Below are positions 1 through 10,662 of a stretch of 64,000 bases of DNA, piece by piece (position 1 is the first letter of the stretch; every line of letters starts with the position of its first letter). The notes beneath the pieces were generated by a model. It was not told the DNA's origin. It made no database searches and worked only from the letters and a program-made list of their open reading frames with translations. Origin of the DNA: Warburgia ugandensis (lineage: Eukaryota > Streptophyta > Magnoliopsida > Canellales > Canellaceae); NCBI GenBank assembly GCA_035236585.1, contig CP141136.1, positions 28,860,449-28,924,448 on the forward strand, written 5' to 3'. A program made the translations under genes and the position numbers.

Positions 1-165
1 TCTAAAGACTCTCATAAGATACGAATCCTAACTTTTACACTACATTGAATACGAAATTGAATTTTAGACCGGATAGTGGAATCTCTATCGTAGAAAATTC
101 ATTTCTCACTCCTAGAGAAGAAAACTCATTTTTATTCTTTTTTTAGTTCTATTTCTTCTATTTAG
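1..165 (+). mobile_element. Left piece of the interrupted outer LTR element
   Basis: This AT-rich stretch lies outside the young Athila element and should join directly to 12,813 onward once that insertion is removed. The sequence after 12,813 runs to a degenerate tRNA-Asp primer binding site at 14,471, so these bases are inferred to belong to the LTR of that older plus-strand element. No coding sequence is seen. The true left end of the outer LTR lies outside the window. Confidence 0.45.
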
Positions 166-170
166 AAAGT
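166..170. repeat. Target-site duplication AAAGT, left copy
   Basis: The five bases AAAGT directly precede the TG that opens the left LTR at 171. The same five bases directly follow the CA that closes the right LTR, at 12,808-12,812. A perfect 5-bp duplication is what LTR retrotransposon integrases make, and it fixes both ends of the element. Confidence 0.93.
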
Positions 171-482
171 TGTTGATTGTTTAACAGCAAGTGCACAGGC
201 TATTGTAGTATAGCTGTGCAAATACGGGTCGATCCCACGAGGACTTGATTTGAAGTGATGGAGTTTTAAATAAAATTCAACTAAAAGAATAAAAACAAAG
301 ATTATACTAGAAATAAACTAAAATCCAAATGTATGCAATTGTTCCAATGTTCACAATTATTTATTCCAAGGAGAATAAAAAAATAAAATGCGTCCTGGAT
401 AAGCTTGTCCTTGTATTGCACTGTCTCTGAATTAGTCTATCCTGGATTGCACTGTCCCTGAATAATCAGAATGAAGATAAGT

Positions 483-690
483 TAAAACCAGAATAGCACA
501 GGGACACAGTTGTAATTAAACAGGGGACCCAATTGGTATTTCTGAAATCTGCCAAGGGACACAAATGTAATTCTTTTGGGGACACAGATGGAATTTCTAA
601 AATCTGACAGGGGACACAGATGTAATTCTATTGGGCACACAGATGTAATTTCCTGAAATCTGCCAGGGGACACAGTTGGTATTTCTAGGT
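483..690 (-). repeat. Degenerate tandem repeat (about 30-bp unit) inside the 3' LTR
   Basis: About six imperfect units built around GGGACACAGATGTAATT and TCTGAAATCTGCCAG follow one another. The same array is present in the right LTR (about 10,985-11,180). Two or three weaker units with TGTGTCCC cores occur in the related LTR near 23,610-23,660. Short minus-strand reading frames here are by-products of the array. Confidence 0.7.
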
Positions 691-1904
691 TTTAACGGGG
701 GCAGACTTGGAATTTCTTCAGGGGTTCTGGTTTTTCACGAAAAAACCAGGAAAACACGTTTTGGGAGAAATCTGGAAGAGGGAGAAGAGGAAGAAGAATA
801 GAGGAAGGAGGAGAAGAAGGAAGGAGAAAAGAAGGAGGATTGCGGGAGTGCGTTGGGAGAAAACCCAGATCTCCCGTGGCCGTCCAGCAGAGGAGATGGA
901 GGAGGAAGAAGAGGGCAGATCAAGGGAGAGAAGAAGGTAGAGATGCAAACGGATGGGGGTTTCCAACGTCGCCTCCTACTCTGCGTCAATCAGGCGATGA
1001 AAAGGATGGTGGGTTCTGGGGGTGAGTGGTACAACCCTATTTGTAGAGATAAGATTCACCGGCCGGTCTTTGGGATTTTCGGCCAGTGATGGAGAGGGGG
1101 ATGCGGGAGAAGAAGAAGATGCTCTGAAACTGGGCTGCATGGAAGACGAAGACCGTGGAACACCTTGTTTGTGGAGATGGTGATCAGGGTGGCAGTGAAG
1201 CAGTGAAGGGCTTGCCAGAGGTGAGTGGAAAAAGGAAACAAGAAGGCTTGGGCAGATAGTCCAGTGGAGGGGTACCCAGTTTTCCTTGGGTGAACAGGGA
1301 AGCCAGGCTTGTGCCTAGCTAGGAAATTAATGGAGCTCAAGGGCCACAAGGAAGAAGAAGAGAAAACAAAAATTGGTGAGGAGAAGAGAAAGGAAAAAGA
1401 AAATTCAGCCGGTGAATGCGTGACGGACTGGAGTGAAGGGAGAAGCCTGGTGTAAGGGGTTGGTGAAAAGATGGAGAATGCAGGAGGTGGGCTTGGGCAG
1501 AGCAAGAGAGGGAGATAGAGGAGCTAGGTAGAGGTGAAGCAGCCGGCTAGGTGTGTCACGCACCAATGGCCGGCTAGCCCAACTGAAGAAGAAGAAAGAA
1601 CAATTATAGAGGATAGAGTGGAAAGGAGAAGGGAAGAGAAAGTGAGGGAGAGAGTGAAACGGAGAAGGGAGCATGGAGAGAATGAGAGAACGAGAAAGAG
1701 AGGGAGAAGGAGAGGGAGAGGGAGAGGGAGAGGGAGAATGTGCCAGCCCAGCCTGCACCTTCCTAAAAGGAAAAACCTCCTTTTTGGAGAAGAAAGAAGG
1801 GTCTTTTAAAAGAGAGATAGGGAGAGACGTATAGGAGAGAGGGATAAGAGAGAGAAAAAGAGAGGAGAAAGATAAGAGGAAAAGAAAGGAGAAAGATAAG
1901 GAAG

Positions 1905-1908
<4 letters not shown>

Positions 1909-1939
<31 letters not shown>
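1909..1939. repeat. (GA)n microsatellite in the left LTR
   Basis: About 15 GA units lie within the LTR. The homologous run in the right LTR (12,401-12,461) is about twice as long, so one or both have changed length since insertion. Confidence 0.95.
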
Positions 1940-1944
<5 letters not shown>

Positions 1945-2273
1945 TCACTGGAATTCTAGTCTTACTAGAACTCTGCAAGTCTTCAATCTTGTTTTGTACT
2001 ATGACTCTTCAAATTCCATCTGATTTTCATGATTCAATCTGGAGCGTCCATGCCTGAGTTGACCGATCTGCAATGCACAGGGCTCAATTAGCGAAATCTA
2101 AACCGTCCATTAGCTTTAATAGTCATTTAACCACTAAATTTTACAATTCAACGGTTGGATGGCCAATTAAAGCTAAAATGAAATATTTGATTTAAAATCT
2201 TAAAATTAATGGTCTAGATGCTCTAATCAAATACTAAATTAGGGGTATTTTGACTAAAATTGAACACTTAACA

Positions 2274-2287
2274 CACCCCCCAACCAG
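2274..2287 (-). promoter_or_regulatory. Polypurine tract (3' PPT)
   Basis: On the minus strand the purine-rich run with GGTTGGGGGGTG lies directly upstream of the TGTTAAG that opens the 3' LTR. This is where the RNase H-resistant plus-strand primer is expected. Its place and composition fit, and a near-identical second copy lies at 3,847-3,859. Confidence 0.85.
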
Positions 2288-3846
2288 CATTTTGCTAGTC
2301 CCTAGCAAAAGATGCGAAGAAATCAACTCAAATTTTATTTTTTATTTTTTTTCTGGTCATCTCCATTTTTTTCTCAGATAATTATCTTCAATAAATCTAT
2401 CAACTTTAGCAAACTAATAAAGATGACTGAATAATTCAAAAAAAACCCTACCCATATGCTAAAAATATTCCACTTAAGCTCAGATCTCAGATTGAGTATG
2501 TGCATATGCAGTCTATACATAGAATAATCTTTATCTCTAAGTAGACTTCTAACTTTTGAACTCCATCTGAAATATGTTTTGACCTCAATCCTTACTAATG
2601 GTATACGCTCAGAAATAAAGTCTCTCAGATAGAGGGTTTAAATCATATCTCTCTTTTAATTATATGAGAAGAGTCAATGAAAACAAATATATCTCACATA
2701 TACTCATGAAGAACGCGAGTTACTAAGGAATTTCTTTTGATCCCTTTGGAATAGATGCCATTACCTTTGCATATTTAGAAATACCACTCTTTTAATCCTA
2801 TCCATTCATTTTCTTATCAAGACTATATTCATCCTAGAATCAATAGGTCTTTAATTGGGACGAAACATAAGCTTAGGACAGGGTACCAAAGAAAGGGTAT
2901 AAAGGTATTCAAAGTTTCTTCAAAAAAATAAGTAGAGGTCTTCTACTAAAGTTGACAATTCTTCTTTTCTTTGCTTTTTTCTAAAGTGAATATTTTTGTT
3001 TCCATTTCTTTGCATTCTTCAAACTCTTTTTTTTTTTTTTCACTTTTCTTTCTTTTCATATTTTTGACTCACTTTGAAGAATATTTATTTTCTTGATATC
3101 CACTTTTCTACTTTTGTTGCAACTAAAAGATATTTTTTTCCTTCTTCTCTAACTTATTTTTCAATGAAAAATGGGTAATGGATAATTTATACTGGGTTAA
3201 TATGGGTAAATGGTAATTTGGGTGACAAAAGAAAATGGCTTTATATTCAAGGCTCAACTTGGCTAACTAGTGGTAAAAATACTTCTGGGTAGGCTTTATG
3301 TCTTTAGGTTAATAACAAGGATGGCCTAAATCATTTTCTAGGTATCATATAATCTATCAAATTCAATGAACTTTCAGAATTTTAAAGGTAGTATTCTAAT
3401 TATTCAAGTAATTAGCCAAATTTAAGAGTTTGGGATCAATTTTCTTTAAGCACGCTGAAGAAAATTTTGAACATTTATAACCTCTCAAAAAGAATGAATG
3501 GCTCTAAAACTCACTTGTGTTATAGGTCTCCACTGAATTTCTTCAGAATTTCTAAGTTATAGCCACTTATCAATCTATATTATCTATATGCAACTGCATG
3601 TACAAATGTGATATGAGACTTTGCTTTTATGGAATACTTTAGAAAATGAGTAAAATGATGAATTAATCATATTCAATTCCATTAATAAGCTAAAGTTATC
3701 CAGATTATACTTCAGAAAATCCAATTCTCATCATGGTATAGGAAATGACCTAAAATTTTTCAATTTTTCAATTTTTTTTTTTTTTTTGAAAAAAACCAAG
3801 GAAAACACCTAAAAACTAAAAGAAAACTAGAATTTGCTAGAATTCT
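2288..3846 (-). other. Noncoding spacer between the two PPT-like tracts
   Basis: This 1.56-kb AT-rich stretch lies between the end of pol and the 3' LTR. Athila elements often carry an envelope-like frame here, but stops are frequent in every frame and no such frame is visible. Short homopolymer runs of T and A occur near 3,030 and 3,770. Confidence 0.6.
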
Positions 3847-3859
3847 ACACCCCCCAACC
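3847..3859 (-). promoter_or_regulatory. Second, internal PPT-like tract
   Basis: The 13 bases acaccccccaacc (plus strand) match 2,273-2,285 exactly. On the element's strand this is GGTTGGGGGGTGT, about 110 bp downstream of the integrase stop. Plus-strand priming here is an inference from identity to the LTR-adjacent tract. Confidence 0.5.
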
Positions 3860-3865
3860 TGACAG

Positions 3866-3885
3866 AAACATTGTCCTCAATGTTT
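3866..3885 (-). other. Perfect 8-bp stem, 4-nt loop hairpin after pol
   Basis: The plus strand reads aaacattg, tcct, caatgttt, a perfect inverted repeat. On the element's RNA it sits between the pol stop and the internal PPT-like tract. From memory, similar ACATTGAGGACAATGT-type sequence follows pol in other Athila elements. Its function is unknown to me. Confidence 0.6.
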
Positions 3886-3965
3886 AAAAAGTAGGACCTA
3901 AAATGAATATGGGTGATATAGAAAACAAAAAAATACAAAATATGGTACAAAGAGATCAAATTCAC

Positions 3966-6377
3966 TCAATGCTGATAAACAGGATCCTCCAGAGTTGTGG
4001 ACTCAACTTCTGGATTCTCATAATCTAGGAAAGGCTTTAAACGTTGACCATTCACTTTAAAAGAATGACCAGTCCTAGTATTCTCAATCTCGACAGTCCC
4101 ATATGGAAAAACTTCTTTTGCTATGTATGGACCGGTCCATCGAGATCTAAGCTTACTTGGAAATAGGTGGAGCTTAGAATTGTACAGTAGAACCTTCTGA
4201 CTTGGAGTAAAGGATTTTCTCATTATGTTCTTATCATGAAAAACTTTCATCTTTTCTTTATATATCCTATTACTCTCATAAGCTTCTTGCCTGATCTCTT
4301 CCAACTCATTAAGTTGGAGCTTGCGATGTGAGCCTGCTTTATCCATATTGAAATTGAATGTCTTTATTGCCCAATAGGCTCTATGTTCCAATTCCACAGG
4401 CAAATGACAAGCCTTACCGTATACAATACGATAGGGAGACATACCAATCGGGGTGCGATGTGCAGTCCTGTAAGCCCAGAACGCATCAGTCAGTCTAAGA
4501 GACCAATCTTTACGATCTGGATTAACAGTCTTTTGAAGGATTTGTTTGATGGCCCGATTTGATACTTCTACTTGTCCACTTGTTTGTGGGTGATACGGTG
4601 TTGCAACTTTATGTGTAATATTATATTTTTTCATTAGTGCTTCAAATGGTTTGTTGCAAAAATATGTACCGTTATCACTTATAATGGCTCGAGGAGTCCC
4701 AAATCTAGAAAAAATGTTTTCTTTTAAAAATTTAAGAACTATTTTGTGATCATTATGCCTACATGGGATAGCCTCAATCCATTTTGAAACATAGTCTATG
4801 GCCAATAAGATATAAATGTAGCCAAAAGAAGGTGGAAATGGACCCATGAAATCTATACCCCAACAATCAAAATTTTCTATGATAAGAATAGGATTTAGAG
4901 GCATCATATTCATACGAGTTATTCCTCCTAACTTTTGACATTGCTCACATAATTTACAAAACACATGTGTGTCTTTGAACAACGACGGCCAATAAAAACT
5001 GCACTGCAAAATCTTTGCCGTTGTTTTCTGGGTAGAAAAATGTCCACCACATGCTTCTGAATGACAAAAGGAGATAACACTATGTTGCTCTAAGTCAGGG
5101 ACACATCTCCTAATGATTTGATCTGGGCAGTATTTAAACAAGTATGGATCATCCCAGAAATAGTGCTTAACATTGGAAAAGAATTTTTTCTTTTCTTGTT
5201 TAGTCCAATGTTCCGGAATTTTCCCCGTGACTAAATAATTTGCAATATCAGCAAACCAGGGAGGATGGGAAACATGAAAAAGTTGCTCATCAGGGAAAGT
5301 GTCTTTAATTGGCAACTCATTTAAAGGCTCTATTAGGACTAAGCGAGACAAATGGTCAGCTACCACATTCTCTACTCCCTTTTTATCTTTTATTTCAATG
5401 TCAAACTCTTGGAGTAGGAGAATCCATCTAATTAGTCTAGGCTTAGCATCTTTCTTAGAAAGAAGATACTTGAGGGCCGAATGGTCAGTGAATATGACTA
5501 TTTTAGATCCAACCAAGTAAGACCTGAATTTATCCAATGTGAAGACAACTGCTAAGAATTCTTTCTCCATAGTAGAATAGTTCATTTGGGTGCTATTTAA
5601 GGTCCTACTGGCATAGTAGATGACGTATGGCTTCTTTTCTTTTCTCTGTCCTAGTACAGCTCCTACAGCATAGTCACTAGCATCACACATGATTTCAAAG
5701 GGTAGACTCCAATCAGGCGGCTGCATGATAGGTGCAGTGGTCAACTTGTCTTTCAACTTTATAAATGCTTCTTGACAATCCTTAGTCCACTCAAAAGGAG
5801 TATCCTTTGTGAGGAGGTGACATAATGGTCTAGATATTGCACTAAAATCCTTAATGAACCTCCGATAGAATCCTGCATGACCTAGGAAAGATCGAATGTC
5901 CCTTATAGATTTTGGAATGGGTAGATTGGAAATTAGATCAACTTTAGCTCTATCCACCTCTATACCTTTAGATGACACAATGTGACCTAAGACAATTCCC
6001 TTAGGAACCATGAAATGACATTTTTCCCAATTAAGCACTAGGTTCTTTTCTATACAATGAGTTAAGACTTTTCTTAGATTTTCAAGACATGTTTCAAATG
6101 AATTACCGAAAACAGAAAAGTCGTTCATGAAAACCTCTAAAATTCTCTCCACCATATAACTGAAAATGCTTAACATGCAACGTTGAAATGTGGCAGGAGC
6201 ATTACATAATCCAAATGGCATTCTTTTGTAAGCAAAAGTGCCAAAAGGACATGTAAATGTGGTCTTTTCCTGATCCTCAGGTGCAATTTCTATTTGGTTA
6301 TACCCTGAATAACCATCTAAGAAACAATAGTACTGGTGTCCTGCAACCCTTTCTAACATTTGATCAATGAAGGGCAA
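3966..6377 (-). pseudogene. pol: pol, 3' part: reverse transcriptase palm, RNase H and integrase (defective)
   Basis: This 803-codon open stretch encodes RT palm, RNase H and integrase. RT has [10 protein letters not shown] (about residues 20-29) and [12 protein letters not shown] (55-66). The expected FMDD catalytic box reads FMND (83-86), so the first catalytic Asp is Asn (codon 6,123-6,125). RNase H keeps CDAS, FTDHS and ADHLS (Asp 232, 298 and 341). Integrase keeps an HHCC finger (His 439 and 446, Cys 474 and 477), a DDE triad (Asp 509, Asp 568, Glu 604) and a C-terminal WTGPY module. The frame is cut from the protease/RT N-terminal frame by a 1-base shift at about 6,399-6,405, so the initial Met is internal to RT. 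The open frame is long, but the enzyme should be inactive. Confidence 0.92.
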
Positions 6378-7797
6378 AGGAAAATGGTCCTTCCTTGTAA
6401 CAAAGATTCAACTTTCGATAGTCGATACACATACGCCAACCAGTAGTAACCCTGGTAGGGATCAATTCATTGTTGGCGTTAGTTATTACTGTCACTCCAA
6501 ACTTCTTTGGAACCACCTGAGTAGGACTTACCCATTTGCTATCACTTATGGGATAGATGATTCCCACATCAAGCAACTTTAGGACTTCTGCTCTAACCAC
6601 ATCTTTCATATTAGGATTTAACCTTCTTTGCATTTGACGACATGGTTTAGCTTTATCCTCTAGATATATCCTATGGATGCATATTAAAGGGTTAATGCCC
6701 TTTATATCAGCTATGGTCCATCCTATAGCACCTTTGTGTTCTTTTAAAGTGTCTATTAATTTGTCCTCCTGAGATGTTTCTAATTGGGAGGAAATTATTA
6801 CAGGAAAAGTCTCTTTGTCTCCTAAAAAGGCATATTTTAAATCTGATAGTAGAGATTTCAATTCAAGCTTAAGAGGTTGTATGAATGATGGAAGGGGAGT
6901 GGACTCCCTCAGTGGAAGGTCTTCGAAAGGAGGTTTCCATTTTTCTGTTTCCATGATAGGAACATAATCAAGGAGGGCATTAACTTCCTCTATTAATGCA
7001 TCCTCATTAAACTCATTAAAATGGGCCAAACAGGCCTCAAGTGGGTCCGACAAGGAAGATGACTGAAACTGATCTTGCACAACTAAATTGATCATGTTAA
7101 CACAGTGCAAATCATCAGTAGTTTCACCAGGTTGCTTACAAATATTGAAAATGTTAAGCTCTATTGTCATATTGCCAAAGGACAATTTCATTACACCATT
7201 TCTACAATTGATTAAGGCATTGGACGTAGCCAAAAATGGTTGTCCCAGGATGACTGGTATTTCATTCTTCTCATTCACCACCGGTTGTGTATCTAGAACC
7301 AGAAAATCGACAGGGAAGCAAAATTGTTCTACCTGGACTAACACATCCTCTATTACCCCTCTCGGTATTTTTACAGAACAATCAGCTAGTTGAAGCGTAG
7401 TAGATGTAGGTTTCAATTCACCCAGACCTAACTGTTCGTATACCGAGTATGGTAATAAGTTTACACTAGATCCTAAATCAAGAAGAGCTTGGTTAATTTT
7501 GTAGTTGCCAATAATGCAAGTAAGAGTGGGGCAACCAGGATCCTTGTACTTTGGTGGTGTATGATGTTGAAGAATAGAACTAACCTGTTCAGTCAAAATT
7601 GCCTTCTTTTGGACATTTAATTTTCTCTTAATGGTGCATAAGTCTTTTAAGAATTTAGCATATGATGGGATTTGTTTTATAGCATCTAAGATCGGTATGT
7701 TGATCTTGACTTGCTTGAAAATCTCTAAAATCTCATCATTAGATGCAGACTTTGGGGCTTGGCACAACCTTTGAGGGAATGGAGCAGGACCTGACAT
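6364..7797 (-). pseudogene. pol: pol, 5' part: aspartic protease and RT fingers (frame-broken)
   Basis: This 477-codon frame starts in the gag-protease linker. A retropepsin-like core is seen as LLDLGSSVNLLP near residue 107, with the catalytic Asp in DLGSS, as in Athila proteases. A second conserved block, ILGQPFLATSNALI, lies near 185-200. The C-terminal third enters RT with [11 protein letters not shown] and then runs out of frame at about 6,405, where one base appears inserted relative to the expected spacing. It ends at 6,364, overlapping the next frame by 14 bp. The upstream end is joined to gag by another frame change near 7,800. Protease residues look intact, but the polyprotein cannot be read through. 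Confidence 0.88.
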
Positions 7798-9522
7798 GGC
7801 TCAACAGGTGAAACATGGTCCTTTTCTTTAGATTTTTCTTTAGGTTTTTCTACCTTTTCAATCTTTTTAGGCTCATCTTTCTCAATTATTTTACCACTCC
7901 TAAGAATAGTAACAGCTTTAGTCTGTTCCATGGTAGAGCTAGATGTTTCATCAGATACATTAATGCTAACCGCATGCACTCCCTTAGGGTTTGCTTGAGG
8001 TTGAGCTGGGAATTTTTCTTTTTCCATATTTTGCATCATTTAACTCATCATGTTTTTTAGTTCATTCACAAACTTTTCTAATTGAGAAATTTTCCTTTCC
8101 TGATTTTGATTAACTTGATTATCCTCTACATGCCTTTTAGGTGGGGGCAAGTAAAGTCCAGGAGAATGAGGTTGATGAGTTTGGTATGGTGGTGGAGCAA
8201 GTAGTCCTTGGTTTGGTTGTTGATGACTCTAGTATGGGCCTGATTGTGAGACATTAGGTCCATTTCTCCAATTGAAATTTGGATGATTTCTCCAGTTGGG
8301 ATTATATGTCTCAGAATATGGGGAGAAAGGTCTTTTATAATTATTGAGTGCATTAGCCTGATCATGAAGTACATCTTGAAATGCAGGGATGGTAGGACAT
8401 TCCTGAGTAAGATGTGATGTACTTTCACAAATGCTACACACTTGTTCATCATTAGTTAAGGTTTTTGTTCCCATTTCCATGGCTTCTACTTTTCTAGCTA
8501 GGGTTGCTACTTTGGCACTGATTTCATTTTTTTCAGTCATGGCATACATGCCTCCCCTAGTAGATGTGGTAGTGGGCTTAGGTCTATCTAAATGTTCTAC
8601 TCTTTCTGAGTCAGCCCAAGTCTGTGCACTTTCAGCTAGCCATTCCAAATACTCCTCCGCCTCATCTGGTTGTTTATTCAAAAAGTTACCATTGCACATC
8701 ATCTCTACAAACTGGCGCATGTCAGAATTAAGTCCTTCATAAAAGAAGCTGATAATGCGCCATGGTTCATAGCCATGATGTGGGCAAGTAAGTAGTAGAT
8801 CTTTGAACCTTTCCCAGCATTGGTAGAATGATTCTTTATCTTTTTGGGTAAAGTTCATTATCTTACGACGAAGTGTATTTGTTTTATGTGTAGGGAAAAA
8901 CTTTTTCAAGAATTCCCTAGTCATTTCATTCCAAGTCCTTATGGAACCTGGTGGTAGTGCATTAAACCACATTTTTGCTTTTTCCTTTAAAGAGAAAGGA
9001 AATAGCTTAAGCACCGACAAGGTCTAGACCTATATTTTGGGTTCTTTGGGTACTACATACCTCATCAAATTCTTTAAGGTGCAAATAAGGACTCTCACTA
9101 TCTAGCCCATGAAATTTGGGAAGTAATTGAATTACTCCCGTTTTTAATTCTAACGCACCAGCATTTTGAGGAAGAATGACACAAGAGGGTGTACTGGTGT
9201 GTGTAGGTTGAAGGTAGTCTCTTAAGGTTCGTCCATGAGGATTCTGATAAACATCATTTTCTCCATGGTCACTCTATTGGTCCCATTCCCTATTTTCATT
9301 CCTTCTCCAATTTCTTTGTTGATGATTATTCCTCCTTGGTGGAGGTTGATATTCATCATCAATTAGAGGTGGTGGGTCCTCATTCATGATGAGTGGAGCT
9401 TGATCACCTCTAACATTACCATGGGGTGAGTTACCCCTTAATCGTTGATCAGCCATTGTTGGTCTGTCTTTTTGGTCGTACGAGAGTAACCTACCGGTTT
9501 CGTCGCGTATCCAAAAGGGCAT
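7725..9522 (-). pseudogene. gag: gag (three stops and a frameshift)
   Basis: The most likely start region is 9,522, an 82-codon frame ending at a TAG (9,274-9,276). The same frame then reads on to about 9,010, where the reading moves to a second frame. That frame (from about 9,020) holds the conserved gag core with KLFPFSLKEKAKMWF and a CX2CX4HX4C zinc knuckle (Cys 195 and 198, His 203, Cys 208, counted from 9,020). It stops at 8,229-8,231, continues, stops again at about 8,040-8,042, and continues as a Lys/Glu-rich linker to 7,725. Gag would normally package element RNA in cytoplasmic particles. This copy cannot make a full-length product. Confidence 0.85.
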
Positions 9523-10638
9523 ACAATGAAAGATATTTTTGGTTTTTTTATGTTTTTATTTTTTCCTATCCTAAATGATGCAACCTAAATGCTTAAAATG
9601 ATGCACAAAATAGGACACAATCAAGCAATCCCCTAAGGCTAGCAAGCATAGATATTTTGATTTTCTTGATTTTCTGTGAGGACTACGCTTTTAATTAGCC
9701 TACTCTAACGCTCCTACTCTCTTTAGGAGTTGACTACTGCTTACCAGTTAGGTTCTAACCAAAGCAGTTAATACAACCCTCGTGTAAGGAGGCGTTTAAA
9801 CCTCAACAAACGTCGACAGGAGGTAGGGGAAGAGCGAGGCTCTATTAGACAACCCCTAATAACCACAGTGATCAAAAGCAACCAGAGTAACAGTAATTCA
9901 TGTCCTATTAAGAGGGTCCTACGAGCATGTGATAACCCTATAGGTCTCTTCTGATTGATTTTAAATTAATGTGAAAGGAGAGGTTGCGCGCTTGAGATGA
10001 TTATCCTAGGTGGGCCAAGGAGTGGTGATGAAATCCACCCTTGATCTTGTGGGGTAGGGTGCCCTTACTAATTAAATTTCACACACCATGGCAATTCGAT
10101 CAACATATAATCCACCTTAAAGCGTTAAACGTGTCCTAAAATGCAATTGAAAGCAATAAACTAATGCAAAACCCTAAGATGCAACAATTATAACATATGC
10201 TTTCTATATGCAATTAAGCACCAAACAATGCAAATTATTCTAAATGCAAACCCTAATCTAGAAAATAAATGAGTGAAAAGACTTACAGTGAGGTTTCTGA
10301 TGAAGATCAAGTGTGGGCCACCTTGTCCCACACTTGCCCTGTATTATTACAACCCTTTAAAATTGCAATTGAAAATGCAAATTACAAGGGGCCTCACTAC
10401 AAGATTCACTCAAAAATAAAATTTCTAATCTAAGAAAGCAAGACAAATCTATCAATTGATGAAGCCCCACTCCAATTTCCTGAAAAAGAAAAATAACAAT
10501 TAGTACCAAATTCAGAAAATAAAGTGATTATGCACTAAAAATGCCTAAAGATGCACCTAAAAATGCCTAAAATGCAATTCCTAATTTTTTGAATTTTTTT
10601 GGATTTTTAATTAAATTTTATAAAAACTCCAGTTCAAG
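9523..10638 (-). other. Untranslated leader of the Athila element
   Basis: About 1.1 kb between the primer binding site and the gag start has no long reading frame. The segment around 10,290-10,370 has a clear counterpart, in opposite orientation, at about 14,750-14,830 in the outer element. Segments near 9,650-10,130 match 15,000-15,500 more loosely. This shows the two elements share ancestry. Confidence 0.75.
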
Positions 10639-10656
10639 TCCCCGGCAACGGCGCCA
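10639..10656 (-). promoter_or_regulatory. Primer binding site for tRNA-Asp
   Basis: On the minus strand TGGCGCCGTTGCCGGGGA lies 6 bp inside the 5' LTR. It is complementary to the 3' end of plant tRNA-Asp (ending ...CCCCGGCAACGGCGCCA). This is the expected primer for Athila-type elements and fixes transcription on the minus strand. Confidence 0.93.
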
Positions 10657-10662
10657 AAAACT

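Larger units (their letters stand above)
171..2273 (-). repeat. 3' LTR of the Athila element (left copy)
   Basis: This 2,103-bp direct repeat of 10,663-12,807 begins TGTTGATTG and ends CTTAACA on the plus strand. Much of it is purine-rich on the plus strand, which produces long meaningless basic and Ser/Leu-rich reading frames. It is shorter than the right copy mainly because its GA microsatellite is shorter, with small indels elsewhere. The terminal 75 bp or so at its left end are also conserved in the diverged LTR that ends at 24,299. Confidence 0.93.

Noticed and set aside
707-1809. Several open frames of 70-150 codons on both strands of the LTR, rich in Arg/Glu/Lys or Ser/Pro/Leu.
   Set aside because: They come from purine-rich LTR sequence, recur in the second LTR with different frames open, and have no domain or codon signal.
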